Shown one piece after another: positions 1 to 8,709 of a DNA stretch of 40,123 nucleotides; the first letter of the stretch is position 1; each line of letters begins with the position of its first letter. Both the position numbers and the translations under genes were made by a program. The notes under the pieces were generated by a model, which did no database searches, had not been told where the DNA came from, and was given only the letters and a program-made list of their open reading frames with translations. This DNA is from an uncultured Oscillospiraceae bacterium (GTDB lineage: Bacteria > Bacillota > Clostridia > Oscillospirales > Ruminococcaceae): assembly GCA_934463345.1 (NCBI GenBank), contig CAKSJL010000010.1:1-40123 (forward strand), read 5' to 3'.

Positions 1-212
1 CGTCCGCTTACTCCGGAATAGTATGCTTTAATGGCGGCTTGCCTGATTTCCTCAGGATAAGCAACCTTTTTCGGATTAATTGTATATCGAATTCCACAAA
101 CCTTACACTTACATCTCTGTGTTCCTGAATCGTTATAGCCTGCTTTAACTTGTTGCTCGGTCCTTCCGCATTTTGGACACCTTTTATTTTCATCTATTGT
201 TGCTTTTCTCAT
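1..212 (-). CDS. IS1-like transposase, N-terminal part (cut by window edge)
   Basis: The frame is open from an ATG at 212 to the window edge (70 codons, no stop), so only the N-terminus is visible. It reads as a zinc ribbon (CPKCG near residue 12, then CKCKVCG near residue 35) followed by a basic helix region (YPEEIRQAAIKAYYSGVSG). This order, zinc ribbon then helix-turn-helix start, is typical of IS1/InsA-type transposases. The SD sequence AAAGG lies about 10 nt upstream of the ATG. An upstream TATAAT-like box at 240-250 and a TGGACA about 17 bp further suggest the element carries its own promoter. The exact IS family is not certain from 70 residues. Confidence 0.75.
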   Translation of the reverse strand, partial: MRKATIDENKRCPKCGRTEQQVKAGYNDSGTQRCKCKVCGIRYTINPKKVAYPEEIRQAAIKAYYSGVSG

Positions 213-280
213 TTGACTTCTACCTTTCTTCTTTTCTTTTTATTATAACATAATGTCCCTCAATTGTCCACTCCCCAGAA
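1..280 (-). mobile_element. End of an IS1-like insertion sequence (outer boundary uncertain)
   Basis: The transposase start and its short promoter region (about 213-280) are visible, with the rest beyond the window. The outer end probably lies near the GGGGAGTGGACAATTG segment (minus strand, about 263-280). The other terminal repeat is outside the window, so the boundary cannot be fixed. Confidence 0.5.
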
Positions 281-316
281 GCATGATGCCAGAAATATTA
301 TTTCTCACAATTAGGC

Positions 317-351
317 AGAACGCCAGTCGTTACAATTAAAACAACCGGCGC
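317..351 (-). terminator. Hairpin after typA, probable weak terminator
   Basis: On the minus strand, just after the typA stop, an 11-bp stem with two G-U pairs (321-331 with 340-350) closes a short AT-rich loop. The U-tract that follows is poor (TTCTGCC), so termination may be inefficient. Confidence 0.45.
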
Positions 352-363
352 TCAATCTTATAT

Positions 364-2187
364 TTACTGTTTAGCTCTGTTCTTTGCTCTCTGAGTATTG
401 CTCAGAATTCTCTTTCTGATTCTGATGTTCTCAGGCGTTACCTCAAGAAGCTCATCATCAGCCAGGAATTCAAGGCTGTCCTCAAGGCTGAGTCTTCTCG
501 GCGGAACAAGCCTTAAAGCGTCGTCAGAACCGCTTGCACGAGTGTTTGTAAGGTGCTTCTTCTTGCATACATTTACAACAAGATCTTCTGTCTTTGGTGA
601 TGCTCCGACAATCATGCCCTCATAAACCGGTGTGCCTGCGCCGATAAACAGCTGTCCTCTTTCCTGCGCATTATACAGACCGTAAGTTACAGCCTCACCT
701 GTTTCAAAGGAAACGAGCGAACCTGTGTTTCTTCTCGGAATCTCGCCCTTGTATGGCTGATAACCGTCAAAAACGCTTGACATAATTCCCTCGCCCTTTG
801 TATCCGTCAGAAAATCGCTTTTATAGCCGAAAAGTCCTCTTGACGGAATAAGGAATTCTATCTTCATTCTTGCGCCTTGCGGATGCATTTCAACAAGCTC
901 TGCTTTTCTTGTACCCATCTTTTCCATTACAGAACCAACGCAGTCCTCCGGAACATCTATAACAAGTCTTTCAACAGGCTCCAGCTTCTTTCCACGCTCA
1001 TCTTCCTTGAAAAGTACTCTCGGAGTTGAAACAGAAAGCTCATATCCCTCTCTTCTCATATTTTCAATAAGGATCGAAAGGTGCATTTCACCTCTTCCGG
1101 CAACTCTGAACGAATCTGTATTTTCGGTTTCCTCGACACGAAGCGAAACATCTCTCAGCGTTTCTTTGAAAAGACGTTCTCTTAACTGACGTGAAGTGAC
1201 AAACTTGCCCTCTCTTCCGGCAAACGGAGAATCATTTACTGAGAAAGTCATTTCAACAGTAGGTTCACTGATTTTTGTAAATGCAACAGCCTCAACGCAT
1301 TCCGGATCGCAGATCGTATCACCAATAGTGATTCCCTCAATACCGCTTACCCAGACAATATCTCCAACCTTGGCTGTTTCTGTCGGAACTCTCTGAAGTC
1401 CCTCGATCTGAAGCAGTGAAACAAGTTTTGCATTTGTCACCTTTTTGTCCGGATGCTGATGATTGCAGACGGAAACATTCTGATTGACCTTTACAGAGCC
1501 TCTCTCAATTCTTCCGATACCAATTCTGCCGACATACTCATTATAGTCAATAGAGGATATAAGCATCTGAAACGGTCCCTCTTCATCGCCCTTAGGAGGT
1601 TCAATATAATTTATAATCGTATCAAAAAGCGGAATAAGATCCTTTCCTTCCTCATACTGACTGAGCGAAGCAGTACCGGCTCTTCCCGAACAGAAAAGAA
1701 TCGGACTTTCAAGCTGTTCTTCATTTGCGTCAAGGTCGAGGAGAAGTTCCAGAACCTCATCGCCGATTTCGTCAAGACGTGCGTCGGGACGGTCGATCTT
1801 ATTTACAACAATAATTATCTTGTGATTCATTTCAAGTGCTTTTGAAAGCACAAATCTTGTCTGCGGCATTGCGCCCTCAGCTGCGTCAACAAGAAGCAGT
1901 ACGCCGTCGACCATGCTGAGCACACGCTCAACCTCTCCGCCGAAGTCAGCGTGTCCCGGAGTATCAATAATATTGATCTTTGTGCCCTTATAGCAGACAG
2001 ATGTATTTTTTGCAAGAATAGTAATACCTCTTTCACGCTCAATATCATTGTTGTCCATAACTCTTTCAGCAACGACCTGATTTTCCCTGAACGCACCGCC
2101 CTGCTTTAACATTTCGTCAACCAAAGTTGTTTTACCATGGTCAACGTGGGCAATAATCGCAATGTTTCTTAAATCTTCTCTTACCAT
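364..2187 (-). CDS. typA: Ribosome-associated GTPase TypA/BipA
   Basis: A 607-residue translational GTPase of the TypA/BipA family, which binds the 70S ribosome and helps ribosome assembly and stress or cold adaptation. The G1 motif AHVDHGKT is at residues 13-20, a switch region RERGITI near 52, G3 [12 protein letters not shown] near 75 and G4 NKID near 129. These are followed by the EF-Tu-like domain II, an EF-G-like domain, and the TypA-specific C-terminal region with [12 protein letters not shown]. Length matches the family (about 605-615). The start is supported by GGAGG 8 nt upstream. It stands alone between the IS end and a YcxB-like gene on the same strand. Confidence 0.97.
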   Translation of the reverse strand: MVREDLRNIAIIAHVDHGKTTLVDEMLKQGGAFRENQVVAERVMDNNDIERERGITILAKNTSVCYKGTKINIIDTPGHADFGGEVERVLSMVDGVLLLVDAAEGAMPQTRFVLSKALEMNHKIIIVVNKIDRPDARLDEIGDEVLELLLDLDANEEQLESPILFCSGRAGTASLSQYEEGKDLIPLFDTIINYIEPPKGDEEGPFQMLISSIDYNEYVGRIGIGRIERGSVKVNQNVSVCNHQHPDKKVTNAKLVSLLQIEGLQRVPTETAKVGDIVWVSGIEGITIGDTICDPECVEAVAFTKISEPTVEMTFSVNDSPFAGREGKFVTSRQLRERLFKETLRDVSLRVEETENTDSFRVAGRGEMHLSILIENMRREGYELSVSTPRVLFKEDERGKKLEPVERLVIDVPEDCVGSVMEKMGTRKAELVEMHPQGARMKIEFLIPSRGLFGYKSDFLTDTKGEGIMSSVFDGYQPYKGEIPRRNTGSLVSFETGEAVTYGLYNAQERGQLFIGAGTPVYEGMIVGASPKTEDLVVNVCKKKHLTNTRASGSDDALRLVPPRRLSLEDSLEFLADDELLEVTPENIRIRKRILSNTQRAKNRAKQ

Positions 2188-2249
2188 TTTTATTCCTCCA
2201 AAATCAATTCAAGGTTTTCACCAGAATATCTGTATATCTAAAATCTTTG

Positions 2250-2274
2250 AGTATAATAAATTTTTTATTATACT
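2250..2274. promoter_or_regulatory. Perfect 25-bp AT-rich palindrome upstream of typA
   Basis: The arms AGTATAATAAA (2250-2260) and TTTATTATACT (2264-2274) are perfect inverted repeats around TTT. Each arm contains a TATAAT box, so it could overlap the typA -10 region or be an operator. No good -35 is seen, so the role is inferred. Confidence 0.35.
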
Positions 2275-2308
2275 TATTAAAGAGTTTGTTATTTAAAGGA
2301 TCTCAACT

Positions 2309-2836
2309 TTACCTATTATATGTTTTTACAACAAATTTATCTCCGAGATTCTTTCTGCAAATTTCACTAAGTTCCCCGGAAGTACCCTCTGTAATCGAGT
2401 CCTTTCTGAGAATCATAGTGCGATAGCGGTTCTCCCGAAAATAGAAATACTTTTCAGTTTCAATGCATTGCACAATTCCGGAATACTTTATCATATGATT
2501 ATAGCACCTGTCTGCCGACGAGAAAGAAGAAGAAATCTTCTCATCATCAAATGCAATAAACTCCGGAATGTTTCCCTGCAAAGCAGCTGCTCTCCGAAAA
2601 TTTTTCTCCGGAATATTTATAAAAAGGTATGTGTACATCAATACTCCGACTATCATTATAAGCATTGAATAAAGAAGCCATCCGTTTTGCATATCTGTAA
2701 ACAGCAAATATACCGAGAATACTGCTGCCAGAGCTGTTATCACTATTACTGGCAGCTTGAAAGTGCCAGCGCATGCGTTGCTTCGTGAAAAAACCTTCAT
2801 ATCCTCAAGGGTATAAACCATTTCCGCTTTTACCAT
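2309..2836 (-). CDS. YcxB-like membrane protein
   Basis: A 175-residue protein with two predicted membrane helices at about residues 28-46 and 53-73. A cytoplasmic C-terminal domain follows, with the pattern FDDEKISSSF...YSGIVQCIETEKYFYFRENRYRTMILRK. This layout (short N-terminus, helical hairpin, then a PH-like domain) is that of the YcxB family, whose function is unknown. The start is supported by TAGGAG about 7 nt upstream. It lies about 120 bp upstream of typA on the same strand. The family assignment is from pattern recognition. Confidence 0.7.
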   Translation of the reverse strand: MVKAEMVYTLEDMKVFSRSNACAGTFKLPVIVITALAAVFSVYLLFTDMQNGWLLYSMLIMIVGVLMYTYLFINIPEKNFRRAAALQGNIPEFIAFDDEKISSSFSSADRCYNHMIKYSGIVQCIETEKYFYFRENRYRTMILRKDSITEGTSGELSEICRKNLGDKFVVKTYNR

Positions 2837-2899
2837 TCAAATTCTCCTAAAACACTCAACATAGCAAAAAACATTTTGGTTAAAGAGCATTTTTTTTAT

Positions 2900-2933
2900 T
2901 GCATAAAAAATGTCCTGCATGAAAATGCAGGAC
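2900..2933 (-). terminator. Rho-independent terminator of the tRNA-Thr/tRNA-Tyr unit
   Basis: GTCCTGCAT (2912-2920) pairs perfectly with ATGCAGGAC (2925-2933). On the minus strand the hairpin is followed by ATTTTTTAT, a good U-tract. Confidence 0.85.
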
Positions 2934-2940
2934 TTATTAT

Positions 2941-3026
2941 TGGTGGGAGAAGATGGATTCGAACCATCGAAGCTGAAAGCAACAGATTTACAGTCTGCCC
3001 CCTTTGGCCACTCGGGAATTCTCCCA
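2941..3026 (-). tRNA. tRNA-Tyr (GTA)
   Basis: The acceptor TGGGAGA pairs with TCTCCCA, and CCA is encoded. The anticodon stem-loop is CAGACTGTAAATCTG, giving anticodon GTA. It has a long variable arm (class II tRNA) and a canonical GGTTCGAATCC T-loop. It is 86 nt with CCA and lies downstream of tRNA-Thr in one transcript. Confidence 0.97.
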
Positions 3027-3058
3027 TAAAAATTCCGCCGACTATTGCCGGCAGAGTT

Positions 3059-3134
3059 TGGAGCTGGTGGACGGACTCGAACCCCCGACCTGCTGATTAC
3101 AAATCAGCTGCTCTACCAACTGAGCTACACCAGC
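3059..3134 (-). tRNA. tRNA-Thr (TGT)
   Basis: The acceptor GCTGGTG pairs with CACCAGC, with discriminator T and encoded CCA. The anticodon arm CTGATTTGTAATCAG gives TGT. It is 76 nt. The spacer to tRNA-Tyr is only 32 nt with no promoter, so the two are co-transcribed. Confidence 0.97.
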
Positions 3135-3156
3135 ATCTTGTTCAGAATGCTTAATT

Positions 3157-3185
3157 ATTATATCACAGTTTTTTTCGTTTGTCAA
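3157..3185 (-). promoter_or_regulatory. Consensus promoter for tRNA-Thr/tRNA-Tyr
   Basis: On the minus strand, TTGACA (3180-3185), a 17-bp spacer and TATAAT (3157-3162) with an extended -10 TGA lie about 20 bp before tRNA-Thr. Confidence 0.9.
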
Positions 3186-3242
3186 GAACTTTTTTAGTTT
3201 TTTCAAAACTTTTTTATGAACTGTAATTAATAAAGTAAGAAA

Positions 3243-3319
3243 TGGTCGAGGCGACAGGACTTGAACCTGCGGCATCTTGGTCCCAAACCAAGCACTCTAC
3301 CAAACTGAGTTACGCCTCG
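3243..3319 (-). tRNA. tRNA-Pro (TGG)
   Basis: The acceptor CGAGGCG pairs with CGCCTCG, and CCA is encoded. The anticodon arm CTTGGTTTGGGACCAAG gives TGG. It is 77 nt and has its own promoter upstream. Confidence 0.97.
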
Positions 3320-3359
3320 TTATTTCTCATTTGCTGTTTTCTCGTCAAACAGCTTTTAT

Positions 3360-3388
3360 ATTATACACCGTTCGCACCAGATTGTCAA
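3360..3388 (-). promoter_or_regulatory. Consensus promoter for tRNA-Pro
   Basis: On the minus strand, TTGACA (3383-3388), 17 bp and TATAAT (3360-3365). A small hairpin (GCTGTTT/AAACAGC) lies in the leader just before the tRNA 5' end. Confidence 0.9.
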
Positions 3389-3467
3389 GCGCTTTTTTTT
3401 GCATTTGTAGACATGCACTAATTTAATACATTTTTTTGTGCATATTGTTCAAATTTATGTTTTCAGC

Positions 3468-3500
3468 AAAAAATAAAGGACGAGTTTAACCCGTCCTTTA
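3468..3500 (-). terminator. Rho-independent terminator of ppdK
   Basis: AAAGGACG (3475-3482) pairs with CGTCCTTT (3492-3499). The minus strand continues with ATTTTTTGC right after the ppdK stop. Confidence 0.85.
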
Positions 3501-3528
3501 AAATATGCTTTATCTCAGCGAGATTAAA

Positions 3529-6156
3529 TTACTTGTTAGCAATTGCAGCCTGTGCAGCAGCAAGTCTTGCGATCGGCACACGGAATGGTGAGCAAGATAC
3601 ATAGTCAAGACCAATCTTGTGGCAGAACTCAACTGATGATGGGTCACCGCCATGTTCGCCGCAGATACCGCAGTGGAGAGTTGGATTTACAGGCTTACCA
3701 AGCTTGATAGCCATATCCATAAGCTTTCCAACGCCGTCCTGATCAAGCTTTGCAAATGGATCGTTCTCATAGATCTTAGCGTCATAGTAAGCATTTAAGA
3801 ACTTACCAGCATCATCTCTTGAGAAACCGAATGTCATCTGTGTAAGGTCGTTTGTACCGAAGCAGAAGAAGTCAGCTTCCTTAGCGATCTCATCAGCTGT
3901 AAGAGCAGCTCTTGGGATCTCGATCATTGTACCAACCTCATACTTAAGATCTGAACCTGATTCAGCTATTACAGCGTCAGCAGTTTCAACAACAACCTTC
4001 TTAACAAACTTAAGCTCCTTAACATCGCCAACCAGCGGAATCATGATCTCTGGTTCAACTGTCCAGTCTGGATGAGCCTTCTTAACATTAATAGCAGCCT
4101 TGATAACAGCCTTTGTCTGCATCTTAGCAATCTCAGGATATGTTACAGCAAGACGGCAGCCTCTGTGACCCATCATAGGGTTGAATTCGTGAAGTGAAGC
4201 AATGATATTCTTAATTGTTTCAACTGACTTGCCCTGTGCGTCTGCAAGAGCCTTGATGTCAGCTTCTTCTGTAGGAACGAATTCGTGAAGCGGTGGATCC
4301 AGGAATCTGATTGTAACAGGGCAACCTTCAAGAGCCTCATAAAGAGCCTCGAAGTCAGCCTGCTGCATTGGTTCAATCTTAGCAAGAGCAGCTTCTCTCT
4401 CTTCAACAGTGTCAGAGCAGATCATTTCTCTGAATGCTGCAATTCTGTCTGGATCGAAGAACATGTGCTCTGTACGGCAGAGACCGATACCTTCAGCGCC
4501 GAGTTCCTTAGCCTTCTTAGCGTCAGCAGGTGTATCAGCATTTGTTCTTACCTTGAGAACTCTGTACTTGTCAGCCCATGCCATGATTCTTCCGAATTCG
4601 CCGGCGATTGTAGCGTCTACTGTAGGAATGATTCCGTCATAGATGTTACCTGTTGAACCGTCGATTGAGATATAGTCGCCTTCATGGTATGTCTTGCCTG
4701 CAAGCTCGAACTTCTTGTTAGCTTCATCCATCTTGATGTCGCCGCAGCCTGAAACGCAGCATGTACCCATACCACGAGCAACAACGGCAGCGTGTGATGT
4801 CATACCGCCTCTTACTGTCAAGATACCCTGAGCAGACTTCATACCTGTGATATCTTCAGGTGATGTTTCAAGACGAACAAGAACAACCTTTTCTCCCTTT
4901 TCAGCCCATGCAACAGCGTCATCAGCTGTAAATACAATCTTGCCGCATGCAGCACCAGGTGAAGCGCCGAGTCCCTTGCCTGCCGGTGTAGCAGCCTTGA
5001 GAGCCTTTGCGTCAAACTGTGGGTGGAGAAGTGTATCAAGATTTCTTGGATCGATCATAGCAACTGCTTCTTCTTCGGATCTCATACCTTCGTCAACGAG
5101 GTCGCAAGCGATCTTCAGAGCAGCCTGAGCTGTTCTCTTACCGTTTCTTGTCTGAAGCATGAAGAGCTCGCCATGCTCTACTGTAAATTCCATATCCTGC
5201 ATGTCTCTGTAGTGATCTTCAAGAGTCTTGCAAACATTCTGGAACTTTTCAAAAGCTGCCGGGAACTTTTCAGCCATCTGAGCAATTGGCATTGGTGTAC
5301 GAACACCAGCAACAACGTCCTCGCCCTGTGCGTTTGTCAGGAATTCGCCCATGAGCTTCTTTTCGCCTGTAGCAGGGTCACGAGTAAATGCAACACCAGT
5401 ACCGCAGTCGTCACCCATGTTTCCGAATGCCATTGACTGTACGTTAACAGCAGTACCCCATGAATAAGGGATATCGTTGTCTCTTCTGTAAACGTTAGCT
5501 CTTGGGTTGTCCCATGAACGGAATACAGCCTTAACTGCACCCATGAGCTGTTCCTTAGGATCAGAAGGGAAGTCAACGCCGATCTTTTCCTTGTATTCAG
5601 CCTTGAACTGTGAAGCAAGTTCCTTGAGGTCGTCAGCTGTAAGCTCAACGTCCTGAGTAACGCCTCTTTCAGCCTTCATCTTGTCGATAAGCTCTTCAAA
5701 GTATTTCTTACCAACTTCCATAACTACGTCTGAGTACATCTGGATAAATCTTCTGTAGCAGTCCCATGCCCATCTTGGGTTGTTGGACTTCTCAGCGATT
5801 ACGTTTACAACGTCCTCATTAAGACCGAGGTTCAGGATAGTATCCATCATACCTGGCATTGATGCTCTGGCACCTGAACGAACAGAAACGAGAAGAGGAT
5901 TCTCGTGGTCGCCGAACTTCTTGCCTGTGATTTCTTCCATCTTGCCGATGTATTCGTTGATTTCAGCCATGATCTCAGGATTGATCTGACGGCCGTCCTC
6001 GTAATACTGTGTACAAGCTTCTGTTGAAATAGTGAAGCCCTGCGGAACAGGAAGTCCCATACCTGTCATTTCAGCAAGGTTAGCGCCCTTACCGCCGAGG
6101 AGTTCTCTCATGTTAGCATTACCTTCAGAGAAAAGGTAGCAATATTTCTTTGCCAT
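3529..6156 (-). CDS. ppdK: Pyruvate, phosphate dikinase
   Basis: An 875-residue PPDK interconverting pyruvate + ATP + Pi with PEP + AMP + PPi; in anaerobic clostridia it works in PPi-linked glycolysis. The N-terminal ATP-binding domain contains LGGKGANLAEM (residues 21-31) and ARASMPGMMDTILNLGLN. The central phosphohistidine domain has GGMTSHAAVVARG, with the catalytic His at residue 455. The C-terminal PEP/pyruvate barrel has GLCRTEHMFF, FGTNDLTQMTFG and the catalytic-Cys motif HCGICGEHGGDP. The size fits the classic clostridial enzyme. GGAGG lies 9 nt upstream of the start. It is a single-gene unit with its own terminator. Confidence 0.98.
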   Translation of the reverse strand: MAKKYCYLFSEGNANMRELLGGKGANLAEMTGMGLPVPQGFTISTEACTQYYEDGRQINPEIMAEINEYIGKMEEITGKKFGDHENPLLVSVRSGARASMPGMMDTILNLGLNEDVVNVIAEKSNNPRWAWDCYRRFIQMYSDVVMEVGKKYFEELIDKMKAERGVTQDVELTADDLKELASQFKAEYKEKIGVDFPSDPKEQLMGAVKAVFRSWDNPRANVYRRDNDIPYSWGTAVNVQSMAFGNMGDDCGTGVAFTRDPATGEKKLMGEFLTNAQGEDVVAGVRTPMPIAQMAEKFPAAFEKFQNVCKTLEDHYRDMQDMEFTVEHGELFMLQTRNGKRTAQAALKIACDLVDEGMRSEEEAVAMIDPRNLDTLLHPQFDAKALKAATPAGKGLGASPGAACGKIVFTADDAVAWAEKGEKVVLVRLETSPEDITGMKSAQGILTVRGGMTSHAAVVARGMGTCCVSGCGDIKMDEANKKFELAGKTYHEGDYISIDGSTGNIYDGIIPTVDATIAGEFGRIMAWADKYRVLKVRTNADTPADAKKAKELGAEGIGLCRTEHMFFDPDRIAAFREMICSDTVEEREAALAKIEPMQQADFEALYEALEGCPVTIRFLDPPLHEFVPTEEADIKALADAQGKSVETIKNIIASLHEFNPMMGHRGCRLAVTYPEIAKMQTKAVIKAAINVKKAHPDWTVEPEIMIPLVGDVKELKFVKKVVVETADAVIAESGSDLKYEVGTMIEIPRAALTADEIAKEADFFCFGTNDLTQMTFGFSRDDAGKFLNAYYDAKIYENDPFAKLDQDGVGKLMDMAIKLGKPVNPTLHCGICGEHGGDPSSVEFCHKIGLDYVSCSPFRVPIARLAAAQAAIANK

Positions 6157-6234
6157 TGGTTTTATACCTCCAGTTTTTTACTAAAGACCGGAAAAAAGGT
6201 ACTGTTCATCACCCTTTCGGTCCGGTTATTTTAT

Positions 6235-6263
6235 ATTATAACATAGATACGCAGAAAATTCCA
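6235..6263 (-). promoter_or_regulatory. ppdK promoter with extended -10 and leader stem-loop
   Basis: On the minus strand, TGTTATAAT (extended -10; TATAAT at 6235-6240) has only a weak -35 (TGGAAT, 6258-6263). Between it and ppdK lies an inverted repeat (ACCGGA near 6187 and TCCGGT near 6221) that can fold in the 5' UTR. Confidence 0.6.
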
Positions 6264-6347
6264 CACATTTTTAAAAAAAATCTTACTGTTGGTTTTGTAG
6301 CAATATTCACAAAAATTCAAAGCTTGTAATTTTTTTTGAAAAAACCC

Positions 6348-6376
6348 TTGAAAAAAGTTCGTTTTGTTGTCATAAT
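6348..6376 (+). promoter_or_regulatory. glmU operon promoter; about 220-nt leader follows
   Basis: TTGAAA (6348-6353), 17 bp and CATAAT (6371-6376). The leader to 6602 holds no credible gene. It contains a small CTTTGC/GCAAAG hairpin near 6430-6450; I recognise no known riboswitch in it. Confidence 0.6.
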
Positions 6377-6602
6377 ATATTAGAGTGGGTAAGTTTGTTT
6401 CTTTTAAATCGGGACACAAAAATGGTTTTGCTTTGCATTCAGGCAAAGTAAGGCATGGCTCAGTCCGAAAAACAGAAACAGACTTTATTCGTATTGGTTT
6501 TAATATGTAAAAGCCTTTACTACAGCAATCTGGTAAATGATGCAACACAGAATCTGACTTGCCGGATCGCTGTACATACAAATGAAAAGAGGATATTTAA
6601 CA

Positions 6603-7982
6603 ATGAATAATGCTGTTATACTGGCTGGGGGTCAGGGAAAAAGAATGAAAGCCGATATTCCGAAGCCTATGTTCAAGGTTCTGGGAGAGCCTATGCTGGA
6701 ATGGGTAATAAAGGCATGTGAGGGGGCAGGAATATCAAAGCTCTGCATCGTAAAGGGCTTTATGGCTGAAATGATCGACGAATATCTAAACGGCCGCTAT
6801 GAAACGGTTTTGCAGGCGGAAAGACTTGGAACAGGTCATGCAGTTATGCAGGCAGTGCCGTTTATGAAGGAAAATGACGGAGGAAATACGCTTGTTCTCT
6901 GCGGCGACGCTCCTTTCATAGATTCCGACACCATAAAAAAATCTCTTGAAATGCATATAGAAGAAAACAACTCCATAACTGTTATTACAGCAGTTTCTGA
7001 TAATCCTAAAGGATACGGAAGAATAGTAAGAGGCGAAAACGGCATCACATCTATTGTCGAGGAAAAGGACGCTACCGTTTCGCAGAAAGAAATAAAAGAA
7101 ATCAATTCTGGTGCATACTGGTTCAAGACGACCGACCTTATGGAATATCTCGGAGAGCTTACAACGAATAATTCACAGGGCGAATATTATCTGACAGACA
7201 GTGTCTTTATAGCGCTCAATCAGGGCAGACGTGTAAACGCATACATTTCTGAAAATCCGGATGTAGTCCTTGGCGCAAACGACAGAAAGGGACTTCTGGA
7301 GCTTAACACTGTCGCAAGGATGGCAGTTATTGAAAAGCACCTTGAAAACGGCGTTGAATTCAACTGCATTGACGGCGTTGTTATAGGTCGTGACGTTGAG
7401 ATTGGTGCAGGAACTGAAATTATGGCTGGGACTCATTTAAGAGGAAATACCGTTATTGGAAATAATTGCCTTATAGGTCCTAACTGTATAATTGACGACT
7501 GCGATATAAAGGACGGCGTAAGCTTAAACTACGTTCAGGCATTTAAGTCAACAATTGACGCAGGCGTAAAAATCGGTCCATGGGTACACATCAGACCGGG
7601 CAGCCACATCAAAAGCGGCGTAAAGATCGGCGACTTTGTTGAGATAAAGAATTCAACAATCGGCGAAGGAACTGCCGTTGCTCATCTTACATATGTCGGT
7701 GACTCTGATGTAGGAAAGAAAGTAAACTTTGGATGTGGCACGGTAACTGTAAACTATGACGGTATTGTCAAAAGCCGCTGTGAGATCGGTGATAACTGCT
7801 TTATCGGCTGCAACACAAACCTTATTGCGCCTGTCAAGCTGGGCAAGGCTGTATACACCGCCGCTGGAACAACGGTTACCAGAGATATTCCTGACTATGC
7901 ACTCGCAATTGACAGAGGAACAGTTCAGATCAAGGAAGGCTACAGCCTGAGAAAGCTGAAAAAAAGACTGGAAAAAGCGTGA
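6603..7982 (+). CDS. glmU: Bifunctional UDP-GlcNAc pyrophosphorylase / GlcN-1-P acetyltransferase GlmU
   Basis: This 459-residue enzyme makes UDP-GlcNAc for peptidoglycan. The N-terminal uridylyltransferase begins at once with AVILAGGQGKRM and continues with GTGHAVMQA, LCGDAPF and EINSGAYWF. From about residue 245 a left-handed beta-helix of hexapeptide repeats contains GPWVHIRPGS, HLTYVGDSDVG and GTVTVNYDG, the acetyltransferase half. The ATG at 6603 is preferred over the in-frame ATG at 6582: AAGAGGA lies 9 nt before it, and the earlier start would add seven residues not found in the family. It is the first gene of a glmU-pth-mfd cluster, and its stop overlaps the region of the pth start. 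Confidence 0.97.
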   Translation: MNNAVILAGGQGKRMKADIPKPMFKVLGEPMLEWVIKACEGAGISKLCIVKGFMAEMIDEYLNGRYETVLQAERLGTGHAVMQAVPFMKENDGGNTLVLCGDAPFIDSDTIKKSLEMHIEENNSITVITAVSDNPKGYGRIVRGENGITSIVEEKDATVSQKEIKEINSGAYWFKTTDLMEYLGELTTNNSQGEYYLTDSVFIALNQGRRVNAYISENPDVVLGANDRKGLLELNTVARMAVIEKHLENGVEFNCIDGVVIGRDVEIGAGTEIMAGTHLRGNTVIGNNCLIGPNCIIDDCDIKDGVSLNYVQAFKSTIDAGVKIGPWVHIRPGSHIKSGVKIGDFVEIKNSTIGEGTAVAHLTYVGDSDVGKKVNFGCGTVTVNYDGIVKSRCEIGDNCFIGCNTNLIAPVKLGKAVYTAAGTTVTRDIPDYALAIDRGTVQIKEGYSLRKLKKRLEKA

Positions 7983-7987
7983 TTCAG

Positions 7988-8614
7988 ATGAGTATTTTTG
8001 ATAAATTCAGACAGATTTCAAAAGAAGAAAACATGCCTTCGGGAAAGGTTGAATTCCTTATAGCCGGACTTGGAAATCCCGGACTCCAGTATGAGGGAAC
8101 AAGACATAACGCCGGTTTTATTGTAATTGACAGACTTGCACAGAAGCTCGGTTTTGAAATAAAAAGAATGAAATTCAAGGCACTCTGCGGCGATGTGTCA
8201 ATAGCAGGAAAGCACTGCGTTGTAATAAAGCCGGGAACATATATGAACAACAGCGGTCAGTCAGTAGCGGAAGCGATGAACTTTTACAAGCTTGACATCG
8301 ACCATGTAATAATCGTATATGACGATATTTCACTTGAACCCGGAAGAATGAGGATCCGTCGGAAAGGCAGTGACGGCGGTCACAACGGAATCAAGAGCAT
8401 TATACAGCTGACCGGCGAGGACACATTCCCGAGAATAAAAATAGGCGTCGGAAAAAAGCCACACCCTAAATATGACCTTGCGGACTGGGTTCTGGGAAAA
8501 TTCAGCGATGATGACAGAGAAAAGCTTAACCAGACTGCGGATAATGCCTGTGAAGCACTGGAGCTTATGGTTGGCGGAAAAACCGATGAGGCAATGAACA
8601 GATTCAATTCGTAA
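7988..8614 (+). CDS. pth: Peptidyl-tRNA hydrolase
   Basis: A Pth family enzyme that frees tRNA from drop-off peptidyl-tRNAs. Motifs include FLIAGLGNPG, GTRHNAGF with the catalytic His at residue 40, KPGTYMNNSG, VYDDISLEPGRMRIRRKGSDGGHNG and PRIKIGVGKP-like FPRIKIGVGKK. The predicted protein is 208 residues, slightly longer than the usual 185-195 because of about 20 extra N-terminal residues. The start is not firm. GTG at 7979 overlaps the glmU stop, ATG 7988 is taken here, and ATG 8033 would give the most canonical length. None has a strong SD, which fits translational coupling to glmU. Confidence 0.95.
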   Translation: MSIFDKFRQISKEENMPSGKVEFLIAGLGNPGLQYEGTRHNAGFIVIDRLAQKLGFEIKRMKFKALCGDVSIAGKHCVVIKPGTYMNNSGQSVAEAMNFYKLDIDHVIIVYDDISLEPGRMRIRRKGSDGGHNGIKSIIQLTGEDTFPRIKIGVGKKPHPKYDLADWVLGKFSDDDREKLNQTADNACEALELMVGGKTDEAMNRFNS

Positions 8615-8649
8615 TTTCAATGTCGTCTGTAGTTTTAAGGCTGAAAAGA

Positions 8650-8680
8650 GGGGACGTCCTGCAAGAGAGGGCGTCCCTTG
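8650..8680 (+). terminator. Hairpin between pth and mfd (partial terminator or attenuator)
   Basis: GGGACG near 8653 pairs with CGTCCC near 8672, but the following sequence (TTGTATTG) is a poor U-tract. It may reduce rather than stop read-through into mfd. Confidence 0.5.
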
Positions 8681-8709
8681 TATTGTTAAAGATTAAAAAG
8701 GAGGTCAGA

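Noticed and set aside
1453..1845. 130-codon plus-strand ORF inside typA
   Set aside because: Antisense to a highly conserved gene, with no SD or domain.
6231..6581. 116-codon minus-strand ORF between ppdK and glmU
   Set aside because: No SD, biased composition, no recognisable domain, and it covers both the ppdK and glmU promoters.
8620..8709. 30-codon N-terminal extension of Mfd
   Set aside because: No SD at the upstream ATG, and the stretch covers the hairpin after pth; AAGGAGG before 8710 marks the real start.
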